This document shows positions 1-6,311 of a stretch of DNA of 6,493 nucleotides, piece by piece. The notes below the pieces were generated by a model. The model did no database searches. It was not told the DNA's origin and worked only from the letters and a program-made list of their open reading frames with translations. Position numbers and translations under genes: made by a program. How positions within the stretch are numbered: position 1 is the first letter of the stretch; the number at the start of each line of letters is the position of its first letter. The DNA comes from Desulfobulbaceae bacterium (GTDB lineage: Bacteria > Desulfobacterota > Desulfobulbia > Desulfobulbales > Desulfobulbaceae). Where the stretch lies: NCBI GenBank assembly GCA_027011235.1, contig JALVAI010000384.1, positions 1 to 6,493 on the forward strand, in the 5' to 3' direction.

Positions 1-89
1 TCCTGTAGGGGCGAATTTATTCGCCTTGGGAAAGGCATGCCAACTAAATTTAACGCTTTCCCAAGGCGAATAAATTCGCCCCTACAGGA
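1..89. repeat. REPIN/BIME-like inverted pair of REP elements
   Basis: Bases 1-34 are the exact reverse complement of 56-89, giving a 34-bp perfect stem around a 21-nt loop (35-55). Each arm has the layout of a REP element. The left arm has GTAG at 5-8 followed by its own small hairpin (GGCGAA 10-15, loop TTTA, TTCGCC 20-25). The right arm mirrors this, with the hairpin at 65-80 and CTAC at 82-85. A GTAG head plus an imperfect palindrome, paired head-to-head, is the known architecture of REP doublets (REPINs/BIMEs) mobilised by RAYT transposases of the TnpA_REP family. No RAYT gene lies in the window, so this would be a non-autonomous copy. The left arm starts at base 1, so the element could extend beyond the window. 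Transcribed from either side it would form a very stable hairpin, and it could end or stabilise the transcript of an off-window gene. The structure is certain; the family name is an inference. Confidence 0.8.
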
Positions 90-91
90 TG

Positions 92-109
92 TGCAACAAT
101 TATGTTGCA
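92..109. promoter_or_regulatory. 7-bp dyad, possible operator
   Basis: TGCAACA (92-98) and TGTTGCA (103-109) form a perfect inverted repeat around ATTA. It sits directly after the REP pair and about 195 bp before the ppsA start. It could be a regulator binding site or just a small hairpin. Its right half with the next base (TGTTGCAT, 103-110) recurs once at 6376-6383, upstream of the other operon. No regulator can be named. Confidence 0.3.
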
Positions 110-291
110 TGCGCAAGAGAACGAGACAATCGATTAAAATAACGAGCTTTTCTTTATGAAATTTTTTTGTTTTTTTTTATGACAGGAATTCAGGAGTAGG
201 GCACAGCTAATGTGGATTTTACCTCTGATCCCGGATGTCATTGGCAACAGCAGGCGTATTTCCGGGAGTATGACCAAATTTGATACCAGCA

Positions 292-297
292 AGGGAG
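292..297 (+). promoter_or_regulatory. Ribosome binding site fixing the ppsA start
   Basis: AGGGAG lies six bases before the ATG at 304, which is good Shine-Dalgarno placement. An in-frame TTG at 280 would add eight residues (MIPARERN), but this purine-rich stretch would then be coding and the TTG has no Shine-Dalgarno of its own. ATG 304 is therefore preferred. Confidence 0.75.
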
Positions 298-303
298 AGA
301 AAC

Positions 304-2745
304 ATGGGACAAGCGCACGATGAGAAGTTTATTCTCTGGTTTGATGAAATCGGTATTGAAGATGTGCCGTTGGTGGGTGGGAAAAATGCTTCCCTTGGTG
401 AAATGTATCAGCATCTTACCGCTAAAGGTGTTGCAGTTCCCCATGGTTTTGCCGTTACCGCCTATGCCTATCGGTATCTGTTGAAAGAGGCCGGGGTTGA
501 ACAGCAGATTCGGGACGTGCTTGCCGACCTTGACATTGAAGACATGGAGAACCTGGCGGAAAGGGGGGAAAAATGCCGGGAAATTATCCGGAATGCCGAG
601 TTTCCCGATGAGCTGCGTGATGCCATTATCGAGGCCTATAAAAAGATGGAGGACGAGTACGGCAAGGATGTTGATGTCGCTGTCCGCTCATCGGCCACGG
701 CGGAGGATTTGCCTGATGCCTCGTTTGCCGGTCAGCAGGAGACCTATCTCAATATTCACGGCTATGACAATATCATAGAAAACTGTCGCAAATGTTTTGC
801 CTCCCTGTTCACCAATCGGGCCATTTCCTATCGCCAGCATCAGGGTTTTGGCCAGTTTGACGTCTATCTCTCCATCACCATCCAGAAGATGGTTCGTTCC
901 GATTCTGCCTGTTCCGGGGTTATGTTTTCCATAGACACCGAGTCCGGATTTGAGGATGCGGTTTTTATTACCGGCGCCTGGGGGCTTGGAGAGAATGTGG
1001 TCCAGGGAGCGGTCAACCCGGATGAGTATTATGTGTTCAAACCAACCCTCAAAGAGGGTAAACGGCCGATTGTCGGCAAGAAGGTGGGCTCCAAGGAGAT
1101 CAAGATGGTCTATGATGATGATCCCTCATCCGAGGAGCCGGTCAAGAATGTTGAAACCACGCCTGAGGAACGGCAGTCCTATGTCATCAGCGATGACGAG
1201 ATCCTGCAGCTTGCCAGATGGGCCTGCATAATCGAGGACCATTACGGCAAGGGCATGGACATTGAGTGGGCCAAGGATGGTGACGGTAAAGAGGTGGGGA
1301 CCGGAAATCTCTTTATTGTTCAGGCCCGGCCCGAGACCGTGCATTCCCAGGCCAACAAGGGCGCCATGGAGACCTATAAGCTGCAGGAAAAGGGCAAGGT
1401 CCTGGTGGAAGGTCTGGCTGTCGGCACCAAAATAGGTCAGGGTGTGGCCCATTGCATAGCCGATGCCAAGGATATCGGTACATTCCGGAAAGGCGAGGTG
1501 CTGGTGACGGACATGACAGACCCCGACTGGGAGCCGATCATGAAAATCGCCGCCGCCATTGTTACTAACCGGGGCGGTCGGACCTGTCATGCGGCCATTA
1601 TCTCCCGTGAGCTTGGTATACCCTGTGTTATCGGTACCGTGGACGGGACCGAAAAAATCACGACCGGTCAGGAGGTCACGGTGTCTTCGGCCGAGGGCGA
1701 GACCGGTTATGTCTATGAGGGATTGCTGAAGTTTGAAGTCGAACGGCTCGATCTTGGTAACCTGCCCAAGACAAAAACCAAGATTATGATGAACCTGGCC
1801 ATCCCGGAAAAGGCCTTTACCGAGTGCCAGATCCCCAATGACGGAGTTGGCCTTGCCCGCGAGGAGTTTATCATCAACTCCCATATCGGTATTCATCCGT
1901 TGGCCCTATATAATTACGAAGAGTTGAAAAATTCCAGTGATCCGGAAGAACAGGCCGTTGCCGCCGAGATCGACGCCCGTACCGGTGCCTATGCGGACAA
2001 AAAGCAGTTTTTCATCGACAAGGTCGCCGAAGGCGTTGGCCGCATAGCCGCCGGTTTTTATCCCAAGGACGTTATTGTTCGTCTTTCCGATTTCAAGAGT
2101 AACGAGTACGCCAACCTGCTCGGCGGTACCCTGTATGAACCGGAAGAGGAAAACCCCATGATCGGCTGGCGCGGCGCTTCCCGTTATTATGATCCCAAGT
2201 ATCGGCCCGCCTTTGAACTGGAATGCCAGGGTCTTCTCAAGGCGCGTAATGACATGGGGCTGACCAATATCAAATTGATGGTTCCCTTCTGCCGGACGCC
2301 GGAGGAGGGGAAAAAGGTGATTGAGGTTATGCGTGACTGTGGTCTGGTCCAGGGCGAAAACGGCCTGGAACTCTATGTCATGTGCGAGATACCGTCAAAC
2401 GTTATTTCCGCTGATGCCTTTGCCGATATCTTTGACGGCTTTTCCATCGGTTCCAATGACCTGACCCAGCTGACCTACGGACTTGACCGTGATTCCGGCC
2501 TTATTGCCGGTATTGCCGACGAGCGTGACGAATCGGTAAAAGAGATGATTCGGATGGTGATCAAGACCGCCAAGAGGCGCGGGAGAAAGATTGGTATCTG
2601 TGGTCAGGGCCCGTCTGACTTCCCTGAATTTGCCACCTTCCTGGTTGAGTTGGGCATTGACTCCATGTCCCTTATTCCAGATACGGCCATCAAGACCCGT
2701 CTGGCTGTGCATGAGAAGGAAAAGGAGATGGGGGTTGCCCCGTGA
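304..2745 (+). CDS. ppsA: Phosphoenolpyruvate synthase (pyruvate, water dikinase)
   Basis: Cytoplasmic enzyme converting pyruvate, ATP and water to phosphoenolpyruvate, AMP and phosphate (EC 2.7.9.2), the entry step to gluconeogenesis from C3 compounds. The 813 residues fit the family (E. coli PpsA has 792). The N-terminal ATP-grasp/PPDK_N part (about 15-345) shows GGKNASLGEM near 25-34, RSSATAEDLPDASFAG at 128-143 and VQARPE ending at 344. The swivelling phosphohistidine domain carries GGRTCHAAII with His429 (E. coli His421). The C-terminal PEP/pyruvate barrel has RLSDFKSNEY, CEIPSN, FSIGSNDLTQ and GICGQGPSD, with catalytic Cys766 (E. coli Cys751). All key residues are present, so it should be active. 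Alignment from memory follows E. coli PpsA along the whole length, which separates it from pyruvate phosphate dikinase. It is transcribed alone and ends just before a strong terminator. The PpsR-type regulatory kinase/phosphorylase gene is not in the window. Confidence 0.97.
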   Translation: MGQAHDEKFILWFDEIGIEDVPLVGGKNASLGEMYQHLTAKGVAVPHGFAVTAYAYRYLLKEAGVEQQIRDVLADLDIEDMENLAERGEKCREIIRNAEFPDELRDAIIEAYKKMEDEYGKDVDVAVRSSATAEDLPDASFAGQQETYLNIHGYDNIIENCRKCFASLFTNRAISYRQHQGFGQFDVYLSITIQKMVRSDSACSGVMFSIDTESGFEDAVFITGAWGLGENVVQGAVNPDEYYVFKPTLKEGKRPIVGKKVGSKEIKMVYDDDPSSEEPVKNVETTPEERQSYVISDDEILQLARWACIIEDHYGKGMDIEWAKDGDGKEVGTGNLFIVQARPETVHSQANKGAMETYKLQEKGKVLVEGLAVGTKIGQGVAHCIADAKDIGTFRKGEVLVTDMTDPDWEPIMKIAAAIVTNRGGRTCHAAIISRELGIPCVIGTVDGTEKITTGQEVTVSSAEGETGYVYEGLLKFEVERLDLGNLPKTKTKIMMNLAIPEKAFTECQIPNDGVGLAREEFIINSHIGIHPLALYNYEELKNSSDPEEQAVAAEIDARTGAYADKKQFFIDKVAEGVGRIAAGFYPKDVIVRLSDFKSNEYANLLGGTLYEPEEENPMIGWRGASRYYDPKYRPAFELECQGLLKARNDMGLTNIKLMVPFCRTPEEGKKVIEVMRDCGLVQGENGLELYVMCEIPSNVISADAFADIFDGFSIGSNDLTQLTYGLDRDSGLIAGIADERDESVKEMIRMVIKTAKRRGRKIGICGQGPSDFPEFATFLVELGIDSMSLIPDTAIKTRLAVHEKEKEMGVAP

Positions 2746-2782
2746 TGATCGGGTAATATCGCTATAGTATTAAAAAAGTGTC

Positions 2783-2818
2783 AAAAAAGGGTGGGCCATG
2801 GGCTCCGCCCTTTTTTTT
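2783..2818. terminator. Rho-independent terminator between convergent genes
   Basis: The left arm at 2783-2794 (AAAAAAGGGTGG) pairs with 2805-2816 over 12 positions, one of them a G-U wobble in the plus-strand RNA. The loop can close further (GCC 2795-2797 with GGC 2801-2803). The stem runs into eight T residues at 2811-2818, about 40 bases after the ppsA stop. Read on the minus strand, the same hairpin has one A-C mismatch, ends in six U, and is followed five bases later by six more U (complement of 2772-2777). It can therefore also end the minus-strand operon, whose last codon lies at 2873. It is stronger for ppsA; bidirectional use is an inference. Confidence 0.88.
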
Positions 2819-2872
2819 ATCTTTTTTGATTATGGCTGGCCCGCAGGGTTATTTTGTCCCAAATCGAGAGAA

Positions 2873-5275
2873 TCAGATTTTCATATTCGTCATATCGGAG
2901 CGGTTGCCGGAGTGGCCCGGTTTTCCAAAAAGGTATATGGGTTTGGGCTGCAGAGAGGAAAATCTTGCCCATTGTTCGGGAAGTTTATCCTGGAGAAAGG
3001 CGCGGAACTGATCGGCTGCAACTGGTGGACTGAAGTAAAAACCCTGGACAATATCAACCCCATGCCTGCGTAGAAAGGCGATCTGGTTTTCATTTTCAAT
3101 GCCCTCGGCAACGATGTCCAGCTTCATGCTCTGGGCCATGGCTATGATGGCCTCGACCAGCGCCCGGCTGCTCTTGTCGTTGTGGAGATCATTGATAAAG
3201 CTCCGGTCGATCTTCAAGACCTGCAAGGGAAATCGCTTGAGATAGCTGAGCGAGGAATACCCGGTGCCGAAATCGTCCAGGGCCAGGCGTATACCCCGTT
3301 TATAGAGACTTGTCAGAACCTTTAATGGTTCGTCCGAATCCTGAAGCAGCAGGCTTTCCGTGATTTCCAGTTCAAGCTGCTCCCTGGGCAGCCCTGTTGT
3401 CACCAGTGCCCGGTCAACAATACCGATCAGGGAGCCGGTGCGGAATTGCTGGGGAGATATGTTGACCGAGATCTGCAGGCCGATGCCGAAACGTTGCCGC
3501 CAGTCCATGGCCTCCCGGCAGGCCTGCTCCAGTACCCAGGCGCCGATGTCTTCCATAAAACCCATCTGCTCGGCCAGGGGGATAAAGATATTGGGCGGGA
3601 TATTACCGAGTTCAGGATTGTTCCATCGCAGCAGTACCTCGGCCCCGGCAAGACGGCCATCGGTGATGTCTACTTTCGGCTGGAAAAACAGGCTGAGTTC
3701 CCCGTTGTCCAAGGCATTGCGCAGGTGGGTGATTATACGCATTTCCTTGTCGGAATCCCGGCACATCTCCTTGGAAAAAAAGCAGAAGTTATTTCGGCCC
3801 TCCTCTTTTGCCCGATACATGGCCATATCCGCAAATTTCAGGAGTTCATTGGGGGAAACCCCGTCGTCAGGAAAAATACTGACACCAATACTTATTGTTG
3901 AGTAAATCTCGCGGCCGCCAACCTGGAAAGGCTGCCTGAACTGTTCAATCAGTTTGCGGGCCACTACCTCGGCCTGAACATTCTCCTGTATATCCTCAAG
4001 TAAAATGGTAAACTCATCTCCCCCGGTTCGGGCGGAAATATCGCTCTTTCGAATCAGGCTGCTGATTCGCTCGGCAGTTTGTTTCAGGATTTTATCACCG
4101 ATATTATGGCCCAGGCTGTCGTTGATATTTTTAAAATTGTCAAGATCAATAAAGAGGAGGACTACCTTGGTTGAATTGCGCTGGGCCCGGGCAAAGGCCT
4201 GGGAGATACAGGACTGCATGGCATGTCGGTTCCGCAGCCCGGTCAGTTGATCAAAATTTGCCTGATAAAGAAGTTTTTTCTCCCATTCATGGCGTTCCGT
4301 AATGTTTTGTACGGTGACAACGATGATGGGCGGTGAATCTTCCGTGGAGAGTTGCAACCTGGCTTCCACCGGATAGGTGCTTCCATCTTTTCGTCTGTTT
4401 TTTCCCTGCAGGAGGATAAATTCCTGACTACCGTCATACAGCGGGCCAACTTGCCGGCAAAAACTGGCATGATCAAAGCCGGTAAAAATATCCAGCAGAT
4501 TGATCTTTTTAAATTCTTCCTGCGAATAGCCAAGATTTTCAATCGCCCCTCTGTTGACCTGCAGACAGGTAAGGGAATCGGCATCAGCAATGAAAATTTC
4601 ATTTGAGGAGTCATTAAGGAGACGGACCAGACGGTTGCTGAGTTTTTGTTTTTCCTGCTCCAGTTTTTCCATCAGGGCAGTATTTTCATAACGCAGACGT
4701 AAGGATGAAATAAAGGTTTGTTCATACTGCCTGCTGAATTTGAGAAAAAAAGCAATGAGGACACAGGTAAGATATCCGGTATTTGTATAGGCCCGGTCAT
4801 CGATCATCATGGTTTGATAAACGACTGGAAGCATAAGTGTTGCCGCATAGATACCAAAAGAAACAAAATCAAGGAGCATGGAAACGGCACCAACCACAAT
4901 GCCGAACGGAAAAATGATTGCCAGGAGAAGGTCTGGCAGGGAATTTTTGGGGAAAAATAACAGGTTCAGGCTGCCGACAACGGTCCCTGTGGTCAGAATG
5001 GCGAAACGGTAGGCGTTGAGCCAGAAGTGTTGATTGTCCGCCACGTTTATTGATTTCTCGTAGGCATAAACGTGGAGCAGGCGGGCAAGGAGAACGGTCA
5101 GAAAAACTGCGTACCAGAGGAGGATAGACGGTTTTGGGGTCGCCCTGTACAGAAGGAAGGTGTATAGGGAGCCCGCTGCAAACAGGGCCAGGATGGCAGC
5201 CTTGGACCGCTGGTAAATATGGTCCAGTCTGTCTTGCTGGATCTTTTGTTCAAGGGACAACTGATCAAGAGGCAT
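2873..5275 (-). CDS. Membrane PAS-GGDEF-EAL protein (dual c-di-GMP cyclase/phosphodiesterase)
   Basis: An 800-residue inner-membrane protein predicted to make and degrade cyclic di-GMP. Six hydrophobic segments (about 26-43, 50-70, 90-108, 114-132, 135-154, 164-180) form an input domain of MASE-like size that I cannot assign to a named family. A charged coiled coil follows (about 181-214), then PAS (about 216-330), GGDEF (about 335-500) and EAL (about 520-770), with a polar tail of about 30 residues. The cyclase looks active: FDQLTGLRNR at 341-350, Asp377 in LFIDLDNF, intact GGDEF at 418-422, and an RKSD inhibitory site at 409-412 with standard five-residue spacing. The phosphodiesterase keeps its catalytic set: Glu546 (motif reads EVL, not EAL), NISPQQF, Glu637 in LEITES, Asp667-Asp668 in DDFGTGYSS, Lys688 and Glu724 in AEGIE. 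Its ATG overlaps the upstream rpfF-like gene by 11 nt, and no Shine-Dalgarno sequence precedes it, so translation is probably coupled. Which activity dominates cannot be read from the sequence. Confidence 0.95.
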   Translation of the reverse strand: MPLDQLSLEQKIQQDRLDHIYQRSKAAILALFAAGSLYTFLLYRATPKPSILLWYAVFLTVLLARLLHVYAYEKSINVADNQHFWLNAYRFAILTTGTVVGSLNLLFFPKNSLPDLLLAIIFPFGIVVGAVSMLLDFVSFGIYAATLMLPVVYQTMMIDDRAYTNTGYLTCVLIAFFLKFSRQYEQTFISSLRLRYENTALMEKLEQEKQKLSNRLVRLLNDSSNEIFIADADSLTCLQVNRGAIENLGYSQEEFKKINLLDIFTGFDHASFCRQVGPLYDGSQEFILLQGKNRRKDGSTYPVEARLQLSTEDSPPIIVVTVQNITERHEWEKKLLYQANFDQLTGLRNRHAMQSCISQAFARAQRNSTKVVLLFIDLDNFKNINDSLGHNIGDKILKQTAERISSLIRKSDISARTGGDEFTILLEDIQENVQAEVVARKLIEQFRQPFQVGGREIYSTISIGVSIFPDDGVSPNELLKFADMAMYRAKEEGRNNFCFFSKEMCRDSDKEMRIITHLRNALDNGELSLFFQPKVDITDGRLAGAEVLLRWNNPELGNIPPNIFIPLAEQMGFMEDIGAWVLEQACREAMDWRQRFGIGLQISVNISPQQFRTGSLIGIVDRALVTTGLPREQLELEITESLLLQDSDEPLKVLTSLYKRGIRLALDDFGTGYSSLSYLKRFPLQVLKIDRSFINDLHNDKSSRALVEAIIAMAQSMKLDIVAEGIENENQIAFLRRHGVDIVQGFYFSPPVAADQFRAFLQDKLPEQWARFSSLQPKPIYLFGKPGHSGNRSDMTNMKI

Positions 5276-6311
5276 GGGAGGGTATCGCTGTTTCCCGCCG
5301 CAGCGGCTTCGGGTTATCTTGTTTACGCCGCCGGTCGTTGTTCTGTCTTCTGTCGTAATACACAGTCTTTCCGGAACTGTCGGTTAGGGGAAAGGTAACG
5401 TCCTCCCCGGAAAAACGTCTGTCCTGTTTAGTCCGCAGAATGAATCGCTTTTCCTGCTGCTGCATCTTGGCCTGTTGGGCCTTGATAAGTCGTTCCATCA
5501 TCTTCAGATCCCTTGACGTAAGGCGCAAGGCGGCATCCACCCAGATGTGGACTATATCCTCAAGCTCCTGATAGGTAACGGGATTACATCGCTGTCTGGC
5601 AAGCATCATTGCCTGAAACCCGTTGTCTGACTGGCTGTGCTGCCTGAGAATCCGTTCCACGCTTTCACGAACCTTATCCGTTCCAATAAGATGATTGACA
5701 ATTCCCATTTCATACAACTCCCCGGCACTGTAAATTGCGCCACTGCCGATCATCTTTTCCGCGGTGACTGTACCGACAAGTCGTGCCAGCAGGCTGTAGG
5801 CACCCATACCGGGGAAGAGATTGAAACGAATTTCCGGAAATCCCATCTCCGCATCTTCCGTGGCAATCAACATGTTCCCGGAAAGCGCTGTTTCAAACCC
5901 GCCGCCAAGAGCAACTCCTTCCACCAGGGAAACAGTGGTTACGGGAAGATTCATATTGACGGCATTGAGATATACGTTGTCAATGCAATGGATGGCGTAA
6001 TCAAGGAGTTCCTTTTTCTTTTGTTCCCGAATAAGGTTGATGAACAGGGATAAATCTCCCCCCAGATTATAAATACCTGGTATCTGGGAACAAACAACAA
6101 GATAACGGATGGGTGCCTCCCTGGCAGGGTCCATTCCATGGAAAAAATCAATGATATTTTGCTGCATCAGGCGAAGATCCTGCAGCATTTGTAAGGAGAA
6201 ACAGGGTTTTGGTGCCGGGTTGAAATAACACCAGACCGCCTTGTGCGGTTCATCGTAGCGAACGGCAATTTCCCGGTATTCTGAGAATATTTTATAAAAT
6301 TCAGGCGTCAT
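5265..6311 (-). CDS. rpfF: RpfF-like DSF synthase (crotonase family) with basic C-terminal extension
   Basis: A 348-residue cytoplasmic enoyl-CoA hydratase/isomerase-fold protein. It resembles Xanthomonas RpfF well beyond the generic crotonase pattern: CFS near residue 37, NLGGDLSLF at 82-90, then LIRE and LLDYA, LGGGFETALS with Glu140, FPEIRFNLFPGMGAYS with Glu160, and IWVDAALRL. Xanthomonas RpfF uses Glu141 and Glu161, so both catalytic glutamates are kept at nearly the same positions. RpfF dehydrates 3-hydroxyacyl-ACP to the cis-2-enoyl form and releases the free acid signal by thioesterase activity. The classical protein (about 290 residues) ends near LIKAQQAK here. The remaining 60 or so residues are extra, highly charged, and contain DRR at 297-299, 320-322 and 326-328. 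It is first in an operon with the overlapping PAS-GGDEF-EAL gene. The ATG at 6311 has only a weak purine stretch (GGAAA) ahead of it. A degradative enoyl-CoA hydratase is the alternative, but no other beta-oxidation gene is nearby. Confidence 0.85.
   Translation of the reverse strand: MTPEFYKIFSEYREIAVRYDEPHKAVWCYFNPAPKPCFSLQMLQDLRLMQQNIIDFFHGMDPAREAPIRYLVVCSQIPGIYNLGGDLSLFINLIREQKKKELLDYAIHCIDNVYLNAVNMNLPVTTVSLVEGVALGGGFETALSGNMLIATEDAEMGFPEIRFNLFPGMGAYSLLARLVGTVTAEKMIGSGAIYSAGELYEMGIVNHLIGTDKVRESVERILRQHSQSDNGFQAMMLARQRCNPVTYQELEDIVHIWVDAALRLTSRDLKMMERLIKAQQAKMQQQEKRFILRTKQDRRFSGEDVTFPLTDSSGKTVYYDRRQNNDRRRKQDNPKPLRRETAIPSHAS

Larger units (their letters stand above)
90..303 (+). other. AT-rich leader region upstream of ppsA
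   Basis: This 214-bp stretch carries no convincing gene. It contains a short dyad (92-109), a TAAAAT hexamer at 135-140 that could be a -10 box but has no good -35 at normal spacing, and a strongly T-rich tract at 148-179 with runs of seven (162-168) and nine (170-178) T. No stable hairpin directly precedes the T-runs, so they are not called a terminator. Bases 180-303 are more GC-balanced and probably belong to a long untranslated leader. The ppsA promoter is probably here, but its exact position cannot be fixed by eye. Confidence 0.5.

Noticed and set aside
1..89. CRISPR repeat unit
   Set aside because: There are only two copies, in inverted orientation, with no array of direct repeats and spacers; the REP doublet explains it better.
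148..179. T-rich tract as an intrinsic terminator
   Set aside because: No GC-rich hairpin directly precedes the T-runs; it may instead be a curved or UP-type element, but that cannot be shown here.
280..303. TTG start giving eight more residues to PEP synthase
   Set aside because: The ATG at 304 has a well-spaced AGGGAG; the TTG has none, and the added residues would be encoded by the ribosome binding site.
1126..1896. Open frame of 256 codons on the minus strand inside ppsA
   Set aside because: It lies entirely within a well-conserved catalytic gene, its translation resembles no family I know, and it has no supporting ribosome site; a shadow of codon bias.
2897..2990. tRNA-Ser/Leu-like beginning (GGAGCGGTTGCCGGAGTGG) near the 3' end of the GGDEF-EAL gene
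   Set aside because: No matching 3' acceptor strand (CCGCTCC) or T-arm lies at the right distance, and the stretch is explained as the C-terminal codons of the minus-strand gene.
3360..3905. Overlapping plus-strand open frames opposite the GGDEF/EAL coding region
   Set aside because: Composition is low-complexity in Ser/Arg, typical of antisense translation, and the minus-strand frame is confirmed by intact catalytic motifs.
5637..6053. 138-codon plus-strand open frame opposite the rpfF-like gene
   Set aside because: It is antisense to the catalytic core containing Glu140 and Glu160, with no recognisable domain.
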